Source: Streptomyces griseus subsp. griseus (lineage in GTDB: Bacteria > Actinomycetota > Actinomycetes > Streptomycetales > Streptomycetaceae). From it: 64,000 nucleotides of DNA. The DNA lies in NCBI RefSeq assembly GCF_000720255.1, contig NZ_JOJE01000035.1:11382-75381 (forward strand), given 5' to 3'. The first letter of the stretch is position 1. The number at the start of each line of letters is the position of its first letter. The notes beneath the pieces were generated by a model. That model was not told the origin of the DNA, ran no database searches, and was given only the letters and a program-made list of their open reading frames with translations. Shown in pieces: positions 53,188 through 62,474 of the stretch. The position numbers and the translations under genes were made by a program.

Positions 53188-54189
53188 TCAGAGGACGAAC
53201 CCCGCCGGGAACGGGTCCGTGGGGTCCAGCAGATACTGTGCCGTACCCGTGATCCAGGCCCGCCCGGTGAAGCTGGGCAGCACGGCCGGGATGCCGGCCA
53301 CCTCGGTCGTGCCGAGCAGCCGGCCCGTGAAGTGGGTGCCGATGAAGGACTCGTTGACGAACTCGGTGTGCAGCGGCAGTTCACCCCGCGCGTGCAGCTG
53401 GGCCATGCGCGCGCTGGTGCCCGTACCGCAGGGGGAGCGGTCGAACCAGCCGGGGTGGATGGCCATCGCGTGCCGGGAGTGCCGGGCCGTGGCGCCGGGC
53501 GCGTACAGGTGGACGTGGTGGCAGCCGCGGATCGACGGGTCCCGCGGATGGACCGGCTCCTCCTCGGCGTTGATCGCCTCCATCAGCGACAGCCCCGCCG
53601 CGAGGATGTCGTCCTTGCGGGCGCGGTCGAAGGGCAGCCCGAACTCCTCCAGCGGCAGGATCGCGTAGAAGTTGCCGCCGTACGCCAGGTCGTACGTCAC
53701 CGTCCGGCCGTCCGCCAGGGTCGCCTTGCGGTCGAGGCCGACCGAGAAGGACGGCACGTTCCTGAGCGTCACCGCCCGGGCCGCACCGTCCTCCACCGCG
53801 ACCTCGGCGACCACCAGGCCGGCCGGGGTGTCGAGCCGGATGGTGGTCACCGGCTCGACGACCTCGACCATCCCTGTCTCCACGAGCACGGTCGCCACGC
53901 CGATCGTGCCGTGCCCGCACATCGGCAGATATCCGGAGACCTCGATGTAGACGACGCCCCAGTCGCAGTCCGGGCGGGTCGGCGGCTGAAGGACGGCGCC
54001 GCTCATCGCGGAGTGGCCGCGCGGTTCGTTCATCAGCAACTGCTTGACATCGTCGCGGTGTTCACGGAAGTACAGCCGCCGCTCGTTCATCGTCGCGCCG
54101 GGGATGGTGCCGATCCCGCCGGTGATCACGCGGGTGGGCATGCCCTCGGTGTGCGAGTCGACGGCGTGCAGGACGAGCTTGCTGCGCAT
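53188..54189 (-). CDS. 4-Hydroxyproline 2-epimerase (proline racemase family)
   Basis: A 333-residue proline racemase-fold enzyme. Both catalytic cysteines are visible: LPMCGHGTIGVATV (near residue 91) and RSPCGTGTSARMAQL (near residue 253). In this family Cys-Cys enzymes are racemases or 4-hydroxyproline 2-epimerases; those with a Thr are dehydratases. The presence of D-hydroxyproline dehydrogenase-like and dapA-like genes points to epimerisation of trans-4-hydroxy-L-proline to the cis-D form, the first step of the pathway. Confidence 0.92.
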   Translation of the reverse strand: MRSKLVLHAVDSHTEGMPTRVITGGIGTIPGATMNERRLYFREHRDDVKQLLMNEPRGHSAMSGAVLQPPTRPDCDWGVVYIEVSGYLPMCGHGTIGVATVLVETGMVEVVEPVTTIRLDTPAGLVVAEVAVEDGAARAVTLRNVPSFSVGLDRKATLADGRTVTYDLAYGGNFYAILPLEEFGLPFDRARKDDILAAGLSLMEAINAEEEPVHPRDPSIRGCHHVHLYAPGATARHSRHAMAIHPGWFDRSPCGTGTSARMAQLHARGELPLHTEFVNESFIGTHFTGRLLGTTEVAGIPAVLPSFTGRAWITGTAQYLLDPTDPFPAGFVL

Positions 54190-54226
54190 GTAGTCCCCTT
54201 CCGGGCCGTGGCGTTGGTGACCCTGG

Positions 54227-55159
54227 CTATACGAGGCCCGCGGCGACGGCCTTCTCGGTGGCCGCGCGGACGACGGCTTCCTGCTCCGGCAGCAGCGGTA
54301 CGCGGGGCGGGCGGCAGCCGCCGCCGTGCCGGCCGACGATGTCCATGGACAGCTTGATCGCCTGCACGAACTCCACGCGCGAGTCCCAGCGCAGCAGCGG
54401 ATGCAGCTGTCGGTACAGGGGCAGTGCGGTGTCGAGGTCCCCGGCGACGGCGGCGCGGTACAGCTCGACCGACGCCCGCGGCAGCGCGTTCGGGTAGCCG
54501 GCCACCCAGCCCTTGGCGCCTGCGATCGCCAGCTCCAGCAGTACGTCGTCGGCGCCGATCAACAGATCCAGTTCCGGGGCGAGTTCGGCGATGCGGTAGG
54601 CGCGCCGCACATCTCCCGAGAACTCCTTCACGCCGTGGATGTGGCCCTCGGCGTGCAGGGTGGCCAGAAGTTCCGGCACGAGGTCGACCTTGGTGTCGAT
54701 CGGGTTGTTGTACGCGACGATCGGCACGCCCGCCTTCGCGACCTCCGCGTAGTGGTCGAGGACCGAACGCTCGTCCGCACGATAGGAGTTGGGCGGCAGC
54801 AGCATGACGGCCCCGCAGCCCGCCTCCCGTGCCTGCTCGGCCCAGCGGCGCGACTCGGCAGAGCCGTAGGCGGCGACCCCGGGCATCACCCGCCCGCCGC
54901 CGATCGCGGCCACGGCCGTCTCGACGACCCTGGCGCGCTCCTCGGGGGTGAGTACCTGGTACTCACCGAGCGAGCCGTTCGGTACGACGCCGTCGCAGCC
55001 GTTCTCCACCAGCCAGGCGCAGTGCTCGGCGTACCGGTCGTAGTCGACGGAGAGGTCGTCGCGCAGGGGGAGCGCGGTGGCGACGAGGACGCCGCGCCAG
55101 GGACGGTGCTGTGCGGCGGCCGGAGGGGTGGCATTCGAGGCGGCATTCGGGGTGGTCAT
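54227..55159 (-). CDS. DapA-family enzyme, probable pyrroline-4-hydroxy-2-carboxylate deaminase
   Basis: A 310-residue class I aldolase-like TIM barrel. The Schiff-base lysine is in IHGVKEFSGDVRR, and the catalytic Tyr is in VPIVAYNNPIDTK. The motif NGSLGEYQVLTPEER replaces the GTTGE of true DapA. In hydroxyproline clusters these enzymes deaminate the pyrroline product to alpha-ketoglutarate semialdehyde. A shared 13-bp motif at 55183-55195 lies just upstream. Confidence 0.9.
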   Translation of the reverse strand: MTTPNAASNATPPAAAQHRPWRGVLVATALPLRDDLSVDYDRYAEHCAWLVENGCDGVVPNGSLGEYQVLTPEERARVVETAVAAIGGGRVMPGVAAYGSAESRRWAEQAREAGCGAVMLLPPNSYRADERSVLDHYAEVAKAGVPIVAYNNPIDTKVDLVPELLATLHAEGHIHGVKEFSGDVRRAYRIAELAPELDLLIGADDVLLELAIAGAKGWVAGYPNALPRASVELYRAAVAGDLDTALPLYRQLHPLLRWDSRVEFVQAIKLSMDIVGRHGGGCRPPRVPLLPEQEAVVRAATEKAVAAGLV

Positions 55160-55182
55160 CGGCGGGAGCCCCCTTCAGTAGG

Positions 55183-55195
55183 GTGTGACATATTA
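55183..55195. promoter_or_regulatory. Shared motif upstream of the deaminase gene
   Basis: GTGTGACATATTA lies 24 bp upstream of the leftward deaminase start and overlaps the stop of the preceding gene. An identical 13-mer in opposite orientation is found before the FAD oxidoreductase gene at 58054-58066. Probably the operator of the cluster's GntR regulator. Confidence 0.55.
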
Positions 55196-56608
55196 TTGGG
55201 CTGACGTGTCCTCGTCGGGTGCGTCCGCGGCCTGCGTGGCGAGCACTCCGAGCGGTACCGGCCGGGCCAACAACCGCCGCCCCGGGGCGAGTTCGCAGCC
55301 CGCGACACCCGCGACCCCCGGAGCGCACATCCGGCCCTGGCACCAGCCCATTCCGGCCCGCGTCAGCAGCTTCACCGTGCGCAGATCGCCCGCACCGAGC
55401 TCCCCGACGGCCCGCCGGACGGCCCCGGCGGTGACCTCTTCGCAGCGGCACACGAGTGTGCCGTCGGTGACCTGCTCCGCCCACCGCGCGGGCGGTGCGT
55501 ACGCCCCCTCCAGTGCCGCGAAGAACGCCCGCGTCCGGGTACGGGCCCGGGCGGCCGGTGCCCACGCGCGCGGGTCGGGCTCGGTCCCCGCCAGCCGCGC
55601 CGCTATCGACCGCCCGGCGATGTGCCCCTCGGCCAGCGACAGGGCCGCGCCCCCGATCCCGGTGGCCTCCCCGGCCGCCCACACACCCGGCACATCGGTG
55701 CGCTGCTCGTCGTCGACGTGCACGTTCGGCCCGTCGAGTCGGCAGCCGAGGCCCTCCGCGAGGTCGGTGTGCGGCAGCATGCCGTGCCCGACGGCGAGGG
55801 TGTCGCAGGCGATGCGCCGCTCCGTGCCCGGCACGGGCCGGCCCTCGGCGTCCAGCGCGGCGACACTCACCGCTTCGAGGCGTTCGCCGCCGTGTGCCGC
55901 GACGACCGTGTGCCGTGTGCGCACCGGGATCCGGTGCCGCAGCAGCGCGGCCGCGTACCCGGCGCCCTCGGCGAGCTTGGCCGGCTGGGCGGCGAGGGCC
56001 CGGGTACGCCGTACGAAGTCCTTCGGGTCGGCGGATTCGACCAGCGCTGCGACCTCGGCGCCCGCCGCGGCGAGACCGGTCGCCACGGGCAGCAGCAGCG
56101 GCCCGCTACCGGCCACGACCGCCCTGCGCCCCGGCAGGACGAGCCCGCCCTTCAGCATGGCCTGGGCGCCGCCCGCGGTGACCACACCGGGCAGCGTCCA
56201 GCCCGGGAACGGGAGCACCTTCTCGTAACCGCCCGTCGCGAGCAGCACCGCGTCGGCGTGTACGGCGGCGGGCCGCTCCTGGTCGGGTCCGAGCAGCGCG
56301 TGAACCGTGAGCCCGGCGGATTCCCGCTCCACGCACCACACATGATGATCACTCAGGTGGGTGACCCCTCCGGCGGCGAGGTGCGCGTCCAGTCCGCCGC
56401 GCAGCCGCTCCCAGGTGCGCCACTGGTGGTGCAGGGCCTGCGGCCTGCGGGCGCGGAGGCCCGGGGCGGGCTGTCGGTAGAACTGTCCGCCCGGTTCGGC
56501 AGCGGAGTCGACGAGGGTGACGTGCACGCCCCGTGCGGCGGCCGCGAGTGCGGCGGCGAGCCCCGCGGGACCCGCACCGATCACCGCCAGCCGCGGACGC
56601 TCAGCCAT
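55193..56608 (-). CDS. Hydroxyproline dehydrogenase alpha-type FAD subunit
   Basis: A 471-residue NAD(P)/FAD-binding protein resembling the alpha subunits of hydrogen cyanide synthase, opine oxidase and D-hydroxyproline dehydrogenase. An FAD motif (LAVIGAGPAGLAAALAAAARG) and a second dinucleotide motif (AVVAGSGPLLLPVATGLA) are present. The C-terminal BFD-like [2Fe-2S] region reads CRCEEVTAGAVRRAV...WCQGRMC. It overlaps the ferredoxin-like gene by eight bases. The ATG at 56608 is preferred because the FAD motif follows closely. Confidence 0.9.
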   Translation of the reverse strand: MAERPRLAVIGAGPAGLAAALAAAARGVHVTLVDSAAEPGGQFYRQPAPGLRARRPQALHHQWRTWERLRGGLDAHLAAGGVTHLSDHHVWCVERESAGLTVHALLGPDQERPAAVHADAVLLATGGYEKVLPFPGWTLPGVVTAGGAQAMLKGGLVLPGRRAVVAGSGPLLLPVATGLAAAGAEVAALVESADPKDFVRRTRALAAQPAKLAEGAGYAAALLRHRIPVRTRHTVVAAHGGERLEAVSVAALDAEGRPVPGTERRIACDTLAVGHGMLPHTDLAEGLGCRLDGPNVHVDDEQRTDVPGVWAAGEATGIGGAALSLAEGHIAGRSIAARLAGTEPDPRAWAPAARARTRTRAFFAALEGAYAPPARWAEQVTDGTLVCRCEEVTAGAVRRAVGELGAGDLRTVKLLTRAGMGWCQGRMCAPGVAGVAGCELAPGRRLLARPVPLGVLATQAADAPDEDTSAQ

Positions 56609-56900
56609 CGTGTCCCGTCCCCTCCTGGGTACGGATCTCCGCCCCGGATTCGGCCGGGACCAGGCAGGCCCGCTGGTTGGGCCGGCCGTCGACGGTGACC
56701 AGGCAGTCGAAGCAGACGCCGATCCCGCAGAAGACACCGCGTGGCCGCCCCTCGTCACGCGTGGTGCGCCAGGAGGTGATCCCCGCCGACCACAGCGCCG
56801 CGGCGACCGTCTGCCCGGGCAGTGCCTCGATCCGCCGTTCGTCGAAGGTGAGGGTGAACGGCGTGCCGGGCCGGGCCCGCGCGAGGTCCAGGGGATTCAC
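56601..56900 (-). CDS. Hydroxyproline dehydrogenase small [2Fe-2S] subunit
   Basis: A 99-residue ferredoxin-like protein (HcnA/OoxX type). The cluster ligands are in FCGIGVCFDCLVTVDG plus a later Cys (NQRAC). It should carry electrons between the FAD subunits of the heteromeric dehydrogenase. It overlaps both neighbours, by eight and four bases. Confidence 0.92.
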   Translation of the reverse strand: MNPLDLARARPGTPFTLTFDERRIEALPGQTVAAALWSAGITSWRTTRDEGRPRGVFCGIGVCFDCLVTVDGRPNQRACLVPAESGAEIRTQEGTGHDG

Positions 56901-58048
56901 GAAGCGGCCTCCTTGGCGAAGCGGTCGGGGCGGAACGGCGCGAGGTCCAGGTCGGGGGCTCTGCCGCCCAGCACCTGCGCGATCAGATGTCCGGTGCCGG
57001 TGGCGAGCCCGATGCCCGCGCCCTCGTGCCCGCAGGCATGGAACAGGCCCGGCACCCGGGGATCCGGCCCCACGGCGGGCAGGTGGTCCGGCATGTAGGG
57101 ACGGAACCCGAGATACGTCCGCATGGCCCGCACCCGCTCCAGGAACGGGAACAGCCGGGTCGCCCCCGCCGCCAGCGCCCGTATCACCGGCAGCGAGAAG
57201 GACCGGTCGAAGCCCACCCGTTCGCGGCTGGCGCCGATCAGGACGGGGCCCGCGGCGGTTCCCTCGACGACCGGGGAGGTCTGGAGCGCCGCCGAGTCGC
57301 TCGCCACGTCGGCCACGTAGTCCGCGGCGTACACCTTGTGCCGCACCCGGCGCGGCAGCGGCTCGGTGACCAGCACGAAGCCCCGCCGCGGCAGCACCGG
57401 CAGGTGTACTCCCGCGAGCCCGGCCACCTCCCCGCCCCAGGTGCCGGCCGCGTTCACCACGGCCGGCGCGTACAGGTCACCCCGGTCGGTCGTCACACCG
57501 CGCACGGCACCGTCGGGGCCGCGCAGCACCCCCGTCACGGTCCGGCCGGTCTCCAGGCGAGCTCCCGAGGCCCGTAGGAGGTGCGCGGCGGCCAGGGTCG
57601 GCATGACCTGGGCGTCCTGCGGGTAGAGCACGCCGCCGGCCAGACCGGGCGCCAAGTACGGCTCCAGGTCTCGGAGTCGGTCCGAGTCGACGCTCACCGT
57701 CTCGACCCCGGCGGCGCGTTGGGCGGCGGCGAGCTCCGTGAGGGCGGTGAGCCCTTCGGAAGTGGCGGAGACGACCACTCCGCCCTTGGGCTCGTACTCG
57801 ATCGCGGTGCCCAGCTCCTCGGCGAGATCGGTCCACAACCGACCTGACAGCAGGGCGAGTTCGAGTTCGGGGCCGAGTTCCTTGTCGGAGACGAGCAGGT
57901 TGCCCTCGCCCGCGCCGGTCGTGCCGCCGGCCACCGGGCCACGGTCCACCACGACGACGTCGAGCCCGGCACGGGCCGCGTACAGCGCGCAGGCGGCGCC
58001 GACCATGCCGGCGCCGACGACCACGACGTCACAGAGTCGGTTGGTCAC
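56897..58048 (-). CDS. Hydroxyproline dehydrogenase beta-type FAD subunit (DAO family)
   Basis: A 383-residue D-amino-acid-oxidase-fold flavoprotein. The FAD motif DVVVVGAGMVGAACALYAARAG is at the N-terminus, and the C-terminal FAD-contact motif is FHACGHEGAGIGLATGTG. In heteromeric D-hydroxyproline dehydrogenases this subunit oxidises cis-4-hydroxy-D-proline to the pyrroline. It is the first gene of the cluster, with a candidate operator directly upstream at 58054. Confidence 0.91.
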   Translation of the reverse strand: MTNRLCDVVVVGAGMVGAACALYAARAGLDVVVVDRGPVAGGTTGAGEGNLLVSDKELGPELELALLSGRLWTDLAEELGTAIEYEPKGGVVVSATSEGLTALTELAAAQRAAGVETVSVDSDRLRDLEPYLAPGLAGGVLYPQDAQVMPTLAAAHLLRASGARLETGRTVTGVLRGPDGAVRGVTTDRGDLYAPAVVNAAGTWGGEVAGLAGVHLPVLPRRGFVLVTEPLPRRVRHKVYAADYVADVASDSAALQTSPVVEGTAAGPVLIGASRERVGFDRSFSLPVIRALAAGATRLFPFLERVRAMRTYLGFRPYMPDHLPAVGPDPRVPGLFHACGHEGAGIGLATGTGHLIAQVLGGRAPDLDLAPFRPDRFAKEAAS

Positions 58049-58053
58049 CGCAG

Positions 58054-58066
58054 TAATATGTCACAC
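58054..58066. promoter_or_regulatory. Shared motif upstream of the hydroxyproline operon
   Basis: TAATATGTCACAC is the exact reverse complement of the motif at 55183-55195. It lies six bases upstream of the ATG of the first gene of the leftward operon, so a bound repressor would block initiation. Confidence 0.55.
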
Positions 58067-58107
58067 ACTGCTGTACGGGCAACAGACCGCGGAAGCCGGT
58101 GCGGCCG

Positions 58108-58929
58108 TCACTCCACGCTCGGTTCGTCCGCAGGTGTGTGGCCCGCCTGGACGTCCTTCAGTCGCTGGGCTCCCTCCGTCACCGCCTGCTCCGTGCTGTC
58201 GTGATCGGCTCCGTCGAGCCCACCGTCGGTGACCGTGATCGCGTCCGCGCCGACCCGGACCGCGGCCACGTCCAGCGTGAGGGTGACGGGGGAGCCGTCC
58301 GCCGTGCCCTTCACCGTCACCGTGAGTCCCTGCCGGGCGTCACCCTCCTCGGGCAGCGAGGCCTCCACCACCTGCACGGTCCGCTCGCCGCCCGCCCCGG
58401 TCGCGGTGAACCGGTCGCACTTCTGCGGCAGGGAGGCCAGCCAGGCCATCGCCTTGTCCAGGTCGGCCCTGCGGTACTCGGCGACCTGGTGGAGCAGCCG
58501 GGCGTCGCCCTCACGGAACCCGGTGAGGGCCGACGCGCCGAACGGTTTGCCCAGGAGGCCGTCGTCGTACAGCGAGTCGAGCAGACGCTGGCAGTCGGCG
58601 GCGGCGTCGGCCTCGGCGGTGAGGAAGCCGGCCACGTCCACCTTGCCGACGAGCAGGGAGTCACGCCAGTCGGCCGCGTCCCTGACCGGGGTCCAGTCGT
58701 CCTCCAGGTCGCCCTCCGTGATCAGCGCCGCCCTGGCGCCGGCCTCGGTGAGGGGCGCGGCGGCCGACGCGGTGACGGTATGCCGGGCCACGAGGGAGGC
58801 GGCGACCCCCGAACCGGTGTCCGCGTCACCGCCGTCCCCGTCGGAGGAGCAGGCCGCCGTGGCGACCAGCGTGCCCGCGGCCACGGCGGCTGCGAGAACA
58901 CGGGCGGGGCGGGACGGACATGGGGTCAT
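58108..58929 (-). CDS. Secreted lipoprotein of unknown function
   Basis: A 273-residue predicted lipoprotein. The signal peptide MTPCPSRPARVLAAAVAAGT ends in the lipobox TAAC, followed by a Ser/Asp/Gly-rich linker. The mature part has no motif I recognise; it contains two cysteines (AADCQRLL and LPQKCDRF) that may form a disulfide. AGGAGG is placed eight bases before the ATG at 58929, so the longer open frame to 59340 is rejected. Confidence 0.85.
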   Translation of the reverse strand: MTPCPSRPARVLAAAVAAGTLVATAACSSDGDGGDADTGSGVAASLVARHTVTASAAAPLTEAGARAALITEGDLEDDWTPVRDAADWRDSLLVGKVDVAGFLTAEADAAADCQRLLDSLYDDGLLGKPFGASALTGFREGDARLLHQVAEYRRADLDKAMAWLASLPQKCDRFTATGAGGERTVQVVEASLPEEGDARQGLTVTVKGTADGSPVTLTLDVAAVRVGADAITVTDGGLDGADHDSTEQAVTEGAQRLKDVQAGHTPADEPSVE

Positions 58930-59163
58930 CACGGATGCCTCCTGAGGACGGCCCCCGGGTGTGTGCCGACGCCCGCATTCCAGGCGTACCCCAGGTGCTC
59001 TTCTCGCAGTGCTCCCTCCCACGGCACCACCGGTCCTCGCACGGGACCAGCGCACAGGGCCGTACGGGTGAGGAAAATGCCGGGTGGCCGCCCCTGTCGG
59101 CGCGGCATCCTTGTTGGTCGGCCGCCCCGCCACGGGGGCGTGACACCACCCCTGGGGGCAGCT

Positions 59164-59865
59164 GTGACCGTCGAGAACATCCTGCTGTCGGGCGTCGTCG
59201 GCTCGACCGCGTACGGACTGGCCCGCGCGGGGTCCGACATCGACCGGCTCGGGATGTTCGCCGCGCCCACCGAGGAACTGCACGGTCTGCGCGGGCCGAA
59301 GGAGTCCCACGTCAGCACGGCACCGGACCGCACCCTGCACGAGGCCGCCAAGTGGTGCCGGCTCGCCCTCGGCGGCAACCCGACGGTGATGGAACTCGTC
59401 TGGCTGCCCGAGGAGTTGTACGAGGTACGGACCCCGCTCGGCGACGAGCTCATCGGCATCCGCGCCTCATTCCTGAGCGCCCGGCGCGTCCGCGACGCCT
59501 ACCTCGGCTATGCCACCCAGCAGTTCAGGAAGCTGCAGAGCCGGGGCGACGGCTCGTTCTCCGCCGACACCCGCAAGCGCACCGCGAAGCACGCCCGCCA
59601 CCTCAAAAGGCTGTGCGAGCAGGGCTACGAGCTGTACGCGGCCGGCCGCCTGACCATCCGGGTCGAGGACCCCGACGGCTTCCACCGCTTCGGTGAGCAG
59701 GTGGCCGCAGACCCCGAGGCCGCGCTGCCGCTGCTGCGCCGGTTCGAGACGGCGTTCGCCGAGACGCGTTCCGCGCTGCCCGAGAGCCCCGACGAGACGC
59801 CCGCCGACGCGTGGCTGCGCCGGGTCCGCCGGCACTTCTACTCCACCGCGGAGCAGGGGGCGTAG
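59164..59865 (+). CDS. Predicted nucleotidyltransferase
   Basis: A 233-residue protein with the polymerase-beta-type nucleotidyltransferase motif GVVGSTAYGLARAGSDIDRLGMF at residues about 9-31. The Ser-Asp-x-Asp pair would bind metal. The helical remainder includes TAKHARHLKRLCEQGYELY. Proteins of this COG3541-like group are uncharacterised. It starts at a GTG with a weak GGGGG upstream; an in-frame ATG at 59077 would add an atypical N-terminus. Confidence 0.82.
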   Translation: MTVENILLSGVVGSTAYGLARAGSDIDRLGMFAAPTEELHGLRGPKESHVSTAPDRTLHEAAKWCRLALGGNPTVMELVWLPEELYEVRTPLGDELIGIRASFLSARRVRDAYLGYATQQFRKLQSRGDGSFSADTRKRTAKHARHLKRLCEQGYELYAAGRLTIRVEDPDGFHRFGEQVAADPEAALPLLRRFETAFAETRSALPESPDETPADAWLRRVRRHFYSTAEQGA

Positions 59866-59979
59866 CGAGCAGCGGAAATTCAGGTGCGCGCGGCACGACC
59901 CCTCCCTAGGCTCCTCACGTGTTCAACGCCGCCCACGACTTGAGCGGCGCACCGTCATGACGAATGAGGGGAGAAGGCC

Positions 59980-60096
59980 ATGCGTGACCGCACCGCTGTC
60001 GTCGTCTCCCCGTCCCGGTACGAGGTGATCCTGGTGTCCTCGTCGGTCCGGTGCCCGCTGCGCGGCGGGCGCCGGATGACCGTGACGAACGCCTGA
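59980..60096 (+). CDS. 38-codon ORF upstream of the EF-G paralog
   Basis: A short ATG-initiated frame (MRDRTAVVVSPSRYEVILVS, ending MTVTNA) with GAGGGGAGAAGG correctly spaced upstream. It ends 117 bp before the EF-G paralog. No similarity is recognised. It could be a leader peptide sensing ribosome state for the downstream translation factor, or an unrelated small protein. Confidence 0.5.
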   Translation: MRDRTAVVVSPSRYEVILVSSSVRCPLRGGRRMTVTNA

Positions 60097-60129
60097 GAAC
60101 ACCTGCGACCGTTCCCGTGTTCCGGCCTG

Positions 60130-60146
60130 CTGACGTGACGTCAGCG
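60130..60146. promoter_or_regulatory. Palindrome upstream of the EF-G paralog
   Basis: GCTGACGT-G-ACGTCAGC has perfect 8-bp arms around a single base, extended by a few more complementary flanking bases. With no loop it is a DNA operator rather than an RNA hairpin. It lies 67 bp upstream of the EF-G paralog start. Confidence 0.5.
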
Positions 60147-60213
60147 GGCTGCGCGTGTGCTTCGTCCGGAATCGCGCTGCCCTCCTCCTGATCACTCCGA
60201 AAGGCCCCGGGCC

Positions 60214-62292
60214 ATGCGCACCCACCTCGACCGACACCTCACCCACCCGCTCGCAGCCGTCCGCAACCTGGGCATCCTCGCCCACGTCGACGCGGGGAAG
60301 ACCACCGTCACCGAGCGGATCCTGTTCGCCACCGGAACCACGCACAAGCGCGGCGAGGTCCACGAGGGCACGACCGTCACCGACTTCGACCCCCAGGAGC
60401 GCGACCGTGGCATCACCATCTTCGCCGCGGCCGTCAGCTGCGCCTGGGACGGTCACCGGGTCAACCTGATCGACACCCCGGGACACATCGACTTCGCCGA
60501 CGAGGTGGAGCGTTCGCTGCGGGTGCTGGACGGCGCGGTCGCCGTGTTCGACGCGGTGGCGGGCGTGGAACCGCAGAGCGAGTCGGTGTGGCGGCAGGCC
60601 GACCGGCACGGCGTACCGAGGATCGCCTTCGTCAACAAGCTCGACCGGGCCGGCGCCGACCTCGACACGGCCGTTGCGTCGATCCGGGAGCGGCTGCACC
60701 CGGCCCCGCTCGTGGTGCAGCTGCCCATCGGCTCGGAGGACGGCTTCACCGGCGTCGTGGACCTGCTGCACATGCGGGCGCTGACCTGGGACGGCGCGGG
60801 TGGCCCGGCCGCCGTGGAACCGGTGCCCCAGACGCTGCTCGAGGAGGCACGGCGGCGGCGCAGGCAGCTGGAGGAGGCCGTGGCGGAACGCCATCCGGTC
60901 GCGCTGGAGGAATTCTGCGACCGGGAGACCCTGTCGGCGGACACCCTCGCCGACGCGCTGCGCGACCTGACCCGCAGCGGTGACGGCGTGGTCGTGCTGT
61001 GCGGCTCGGCCTACCGTAACCGTGGCATCGAGCCGCTGCTCGACGCCGTGGTGGCCTATCTGCCGTCGCCGCTGGACGTGCCGCCGGTACGCGGTGAGCA
61101 CGACGGTGCCGACGAGCGACGGCCCGCCGACCCCGAGGCCCCGTTCGCGGCGCTCGCCTTCAAGGTCAACGCCACACCCACGGGACGCCTCACCTACCTG
61201 CGGGTGTACTCGGGAACGATCGAGAAGGGAGACACGGTGTGGGACGCGAGTGCGCGGCGCACCGAGCGGATCGGCCGGATACTGCGCGTCCGGGCCGACC
61301 GCCACGCCCAGTTGGAGCGGGCGGTCGCCGGGGACATCGTCGCCGTGATCGGGCTGAAGTCGGCGCGCGCCGGTTCGACCCTGTGCTCGCCGGACGCGCC
61401 GCTCGTCCTCGAACCGCCGAGTGTCGCCGACCCGGTCGTCTCGGTGGCGGTCGAGACGCGCCGGAGCACCGACACCGAACGGCTGGCGTCGGCACTGGCA
61501 CGGCTGGCCGAGGAGGATCCTTCCCTGGTCGTCCGCACCGACCCCGAGACCGGCCAGACATTGCTGTCCGGCATGGGTGAACTGCACCTGGAGGTCGCGG
61601 TGGAGAAGATCCACCGGGACCACGGGCTCGACGTCAACGTCGGCCGACCCCGGGTCAGTTACCGCGAGACGGTCGCCCGTGGTGTGTCCGGTCTGGTCTT
61701 CCGGCACGTCAAACAGGACGGTGGGGCGGGGCAGTTCGCCCATGTCGTGCTGGACGTGGAGCCGCTGGAGCCCGAGGGCGGGGCCGGAGGCTTCGCGTTC
61801 CGCTCGACGGTCGTCGGCGGGCGGGTGCCGCAGGAGTACGTGCGTGCGGTGGAGGCCGGTTGCCGGGACGCGCTCTCCGAGGGGCCCCTCGGCGGGCACC
61901 CGGTGACCGGGCTGCGCGTCACCCTCACCGACGGGGCGACCCATGTGAAGGACTCCTCCGAGATGGCCTTCCGCACGGCGGGCCGACTCGCACTGCGGGA
62001 GGCACTGCGCGGCTGCGCGATGCTCCTCCTGGAGCCGGTCGCCGAGGTCACGGTCACCGTGCCCGAGGACGCGGTGGGCTCGGTCCTCGGCGACCTCGCG
62101 GCCCGTCGCGGCCGCGTGACGGGCTCCGCCACGCGCGCCGGCGCGGCCGTCGTCACCGCCACCGTCCCGCTGGCGGAACTCTTCGGCTACGCGACCCGCC
62201 TGCGCAGCCGGACCCAGGGCCGGGGCACGTTCACGTCCCGGCCCACGGGGTATGCGCCGGCACCGGCGGCCGCGGTCGCGGTCGCGCGGTGA
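60214..62292 (+). CDS. Elongation factor G paralog (EF-G2)
   Basis: A 692-residue translational GTPase with all EF-G domains. G1 is AHVDAGKTT, switch I includes [10 protein letters not shown]3 is DTPGHIDF, G4 is NKLD, and domain IV/V motifs include [10 protein letters not shown] and [12 protein letters not shown]. It differs from housekeeping EF-G in being isolated from the str operon and in its Ala/Pro-rich end. Actinobacterial second EF-Gs have been linked to fusidic acid tolerance or stress translation, but the role here is open. Only a weak GAAAGG precedes the ATG. Confidence 0.93.
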   Translation: MRTHLDRHLTHPLAAVRNLGILAHVDAGKTTVTERILFATGTTHKRGEVHEGTTVTDFDPQERDRGITIFAAAVSCAWDGHRVNLIDTPGHIDFADEVERSLRVLDGAVAVFDAVAGVEPQSESVWRQADRHGVPRIAFVNKLDRAGADLDTAVASIRERLHPAPLVVQLPIGSEDGFTGVVDLLHMRALTWDGAGGPAAVEPVPQTLLEEARRRRRQLEEAVAERHPVALEEFCDRETLSADTLADALRDLTRSGDGVVVLCGSAYRNRGIEPLLDAVVAYLPSPLDVPPVRGEHDGADERRPADPEAPFAALAFKVNATPTGRLTYLRVYSGTIEKGDTVWDASARRTERIGRILRVRADRHAQLERAVAGDIVAVIGLKSARAGSTLCSPDAPLVLEPPSVADPVVSVAVETRRSTDTERLASALARLAEEDPSLVVRTDPETGQTLLSGMGELHLEVAVEKIHRDHGLDVNVGRPRVSYRETVARGVSGLVFRHVKQDGGAGQFAHVVLDVEPLEPEGGAGGFAFRSTVVGGRVPQEYVRAVEAGCRDALSEGPLGGHPVTGLRVTLTDGATHVKDSSEMAFRTAGRLALREALRGCAMLLLEPVAEVTVTVPEDAVGSVLGDLAARRGRVTGSATRAGAAVVTATVPLAELFGYATRLRSRTQGRGTFTSRPTGYAPAPAAAVAVAR

Positions 62293-62425
62293 TCTGAGCG
62301 GGCGGCTTCACTCGCATGTGGGTGGGGCCGCTCGCGCACCGGGACGAGGGCTGCAAGCCCTTCGGACGGTGACGCTGTTGGCGATCGTATGCGGCCCCGG
62401 CGGCTGTTCCTCGTGCCCCACGGCC

Positions 62426-62464
62426 GATCGTGCCGCGTCAGCCGCAGCGAACCGCGGCACGATC
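62426..62464. terminator. Hairpin between EF-G paralog and helicase remnant
   Basis: GATCGTGCCGCG (62426-62437) pairs perfectly with CGCGGCACGATC (62453-62464), a 12-bp stem with a 15-nt loop, located between convergent genes. Ten bases separate it from the helicase remnant stop. Confidence 0.75.
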
Positions 62465-62474
62465 CCCCGGCCGG

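Noticed and set aside
56226..56228. Further TTA codons (for example at 56226, 51830 and 37170)
   Set aside because: These TAA/TTA triplets were checked against the reading frames and are out of frame with the genes that contain them.
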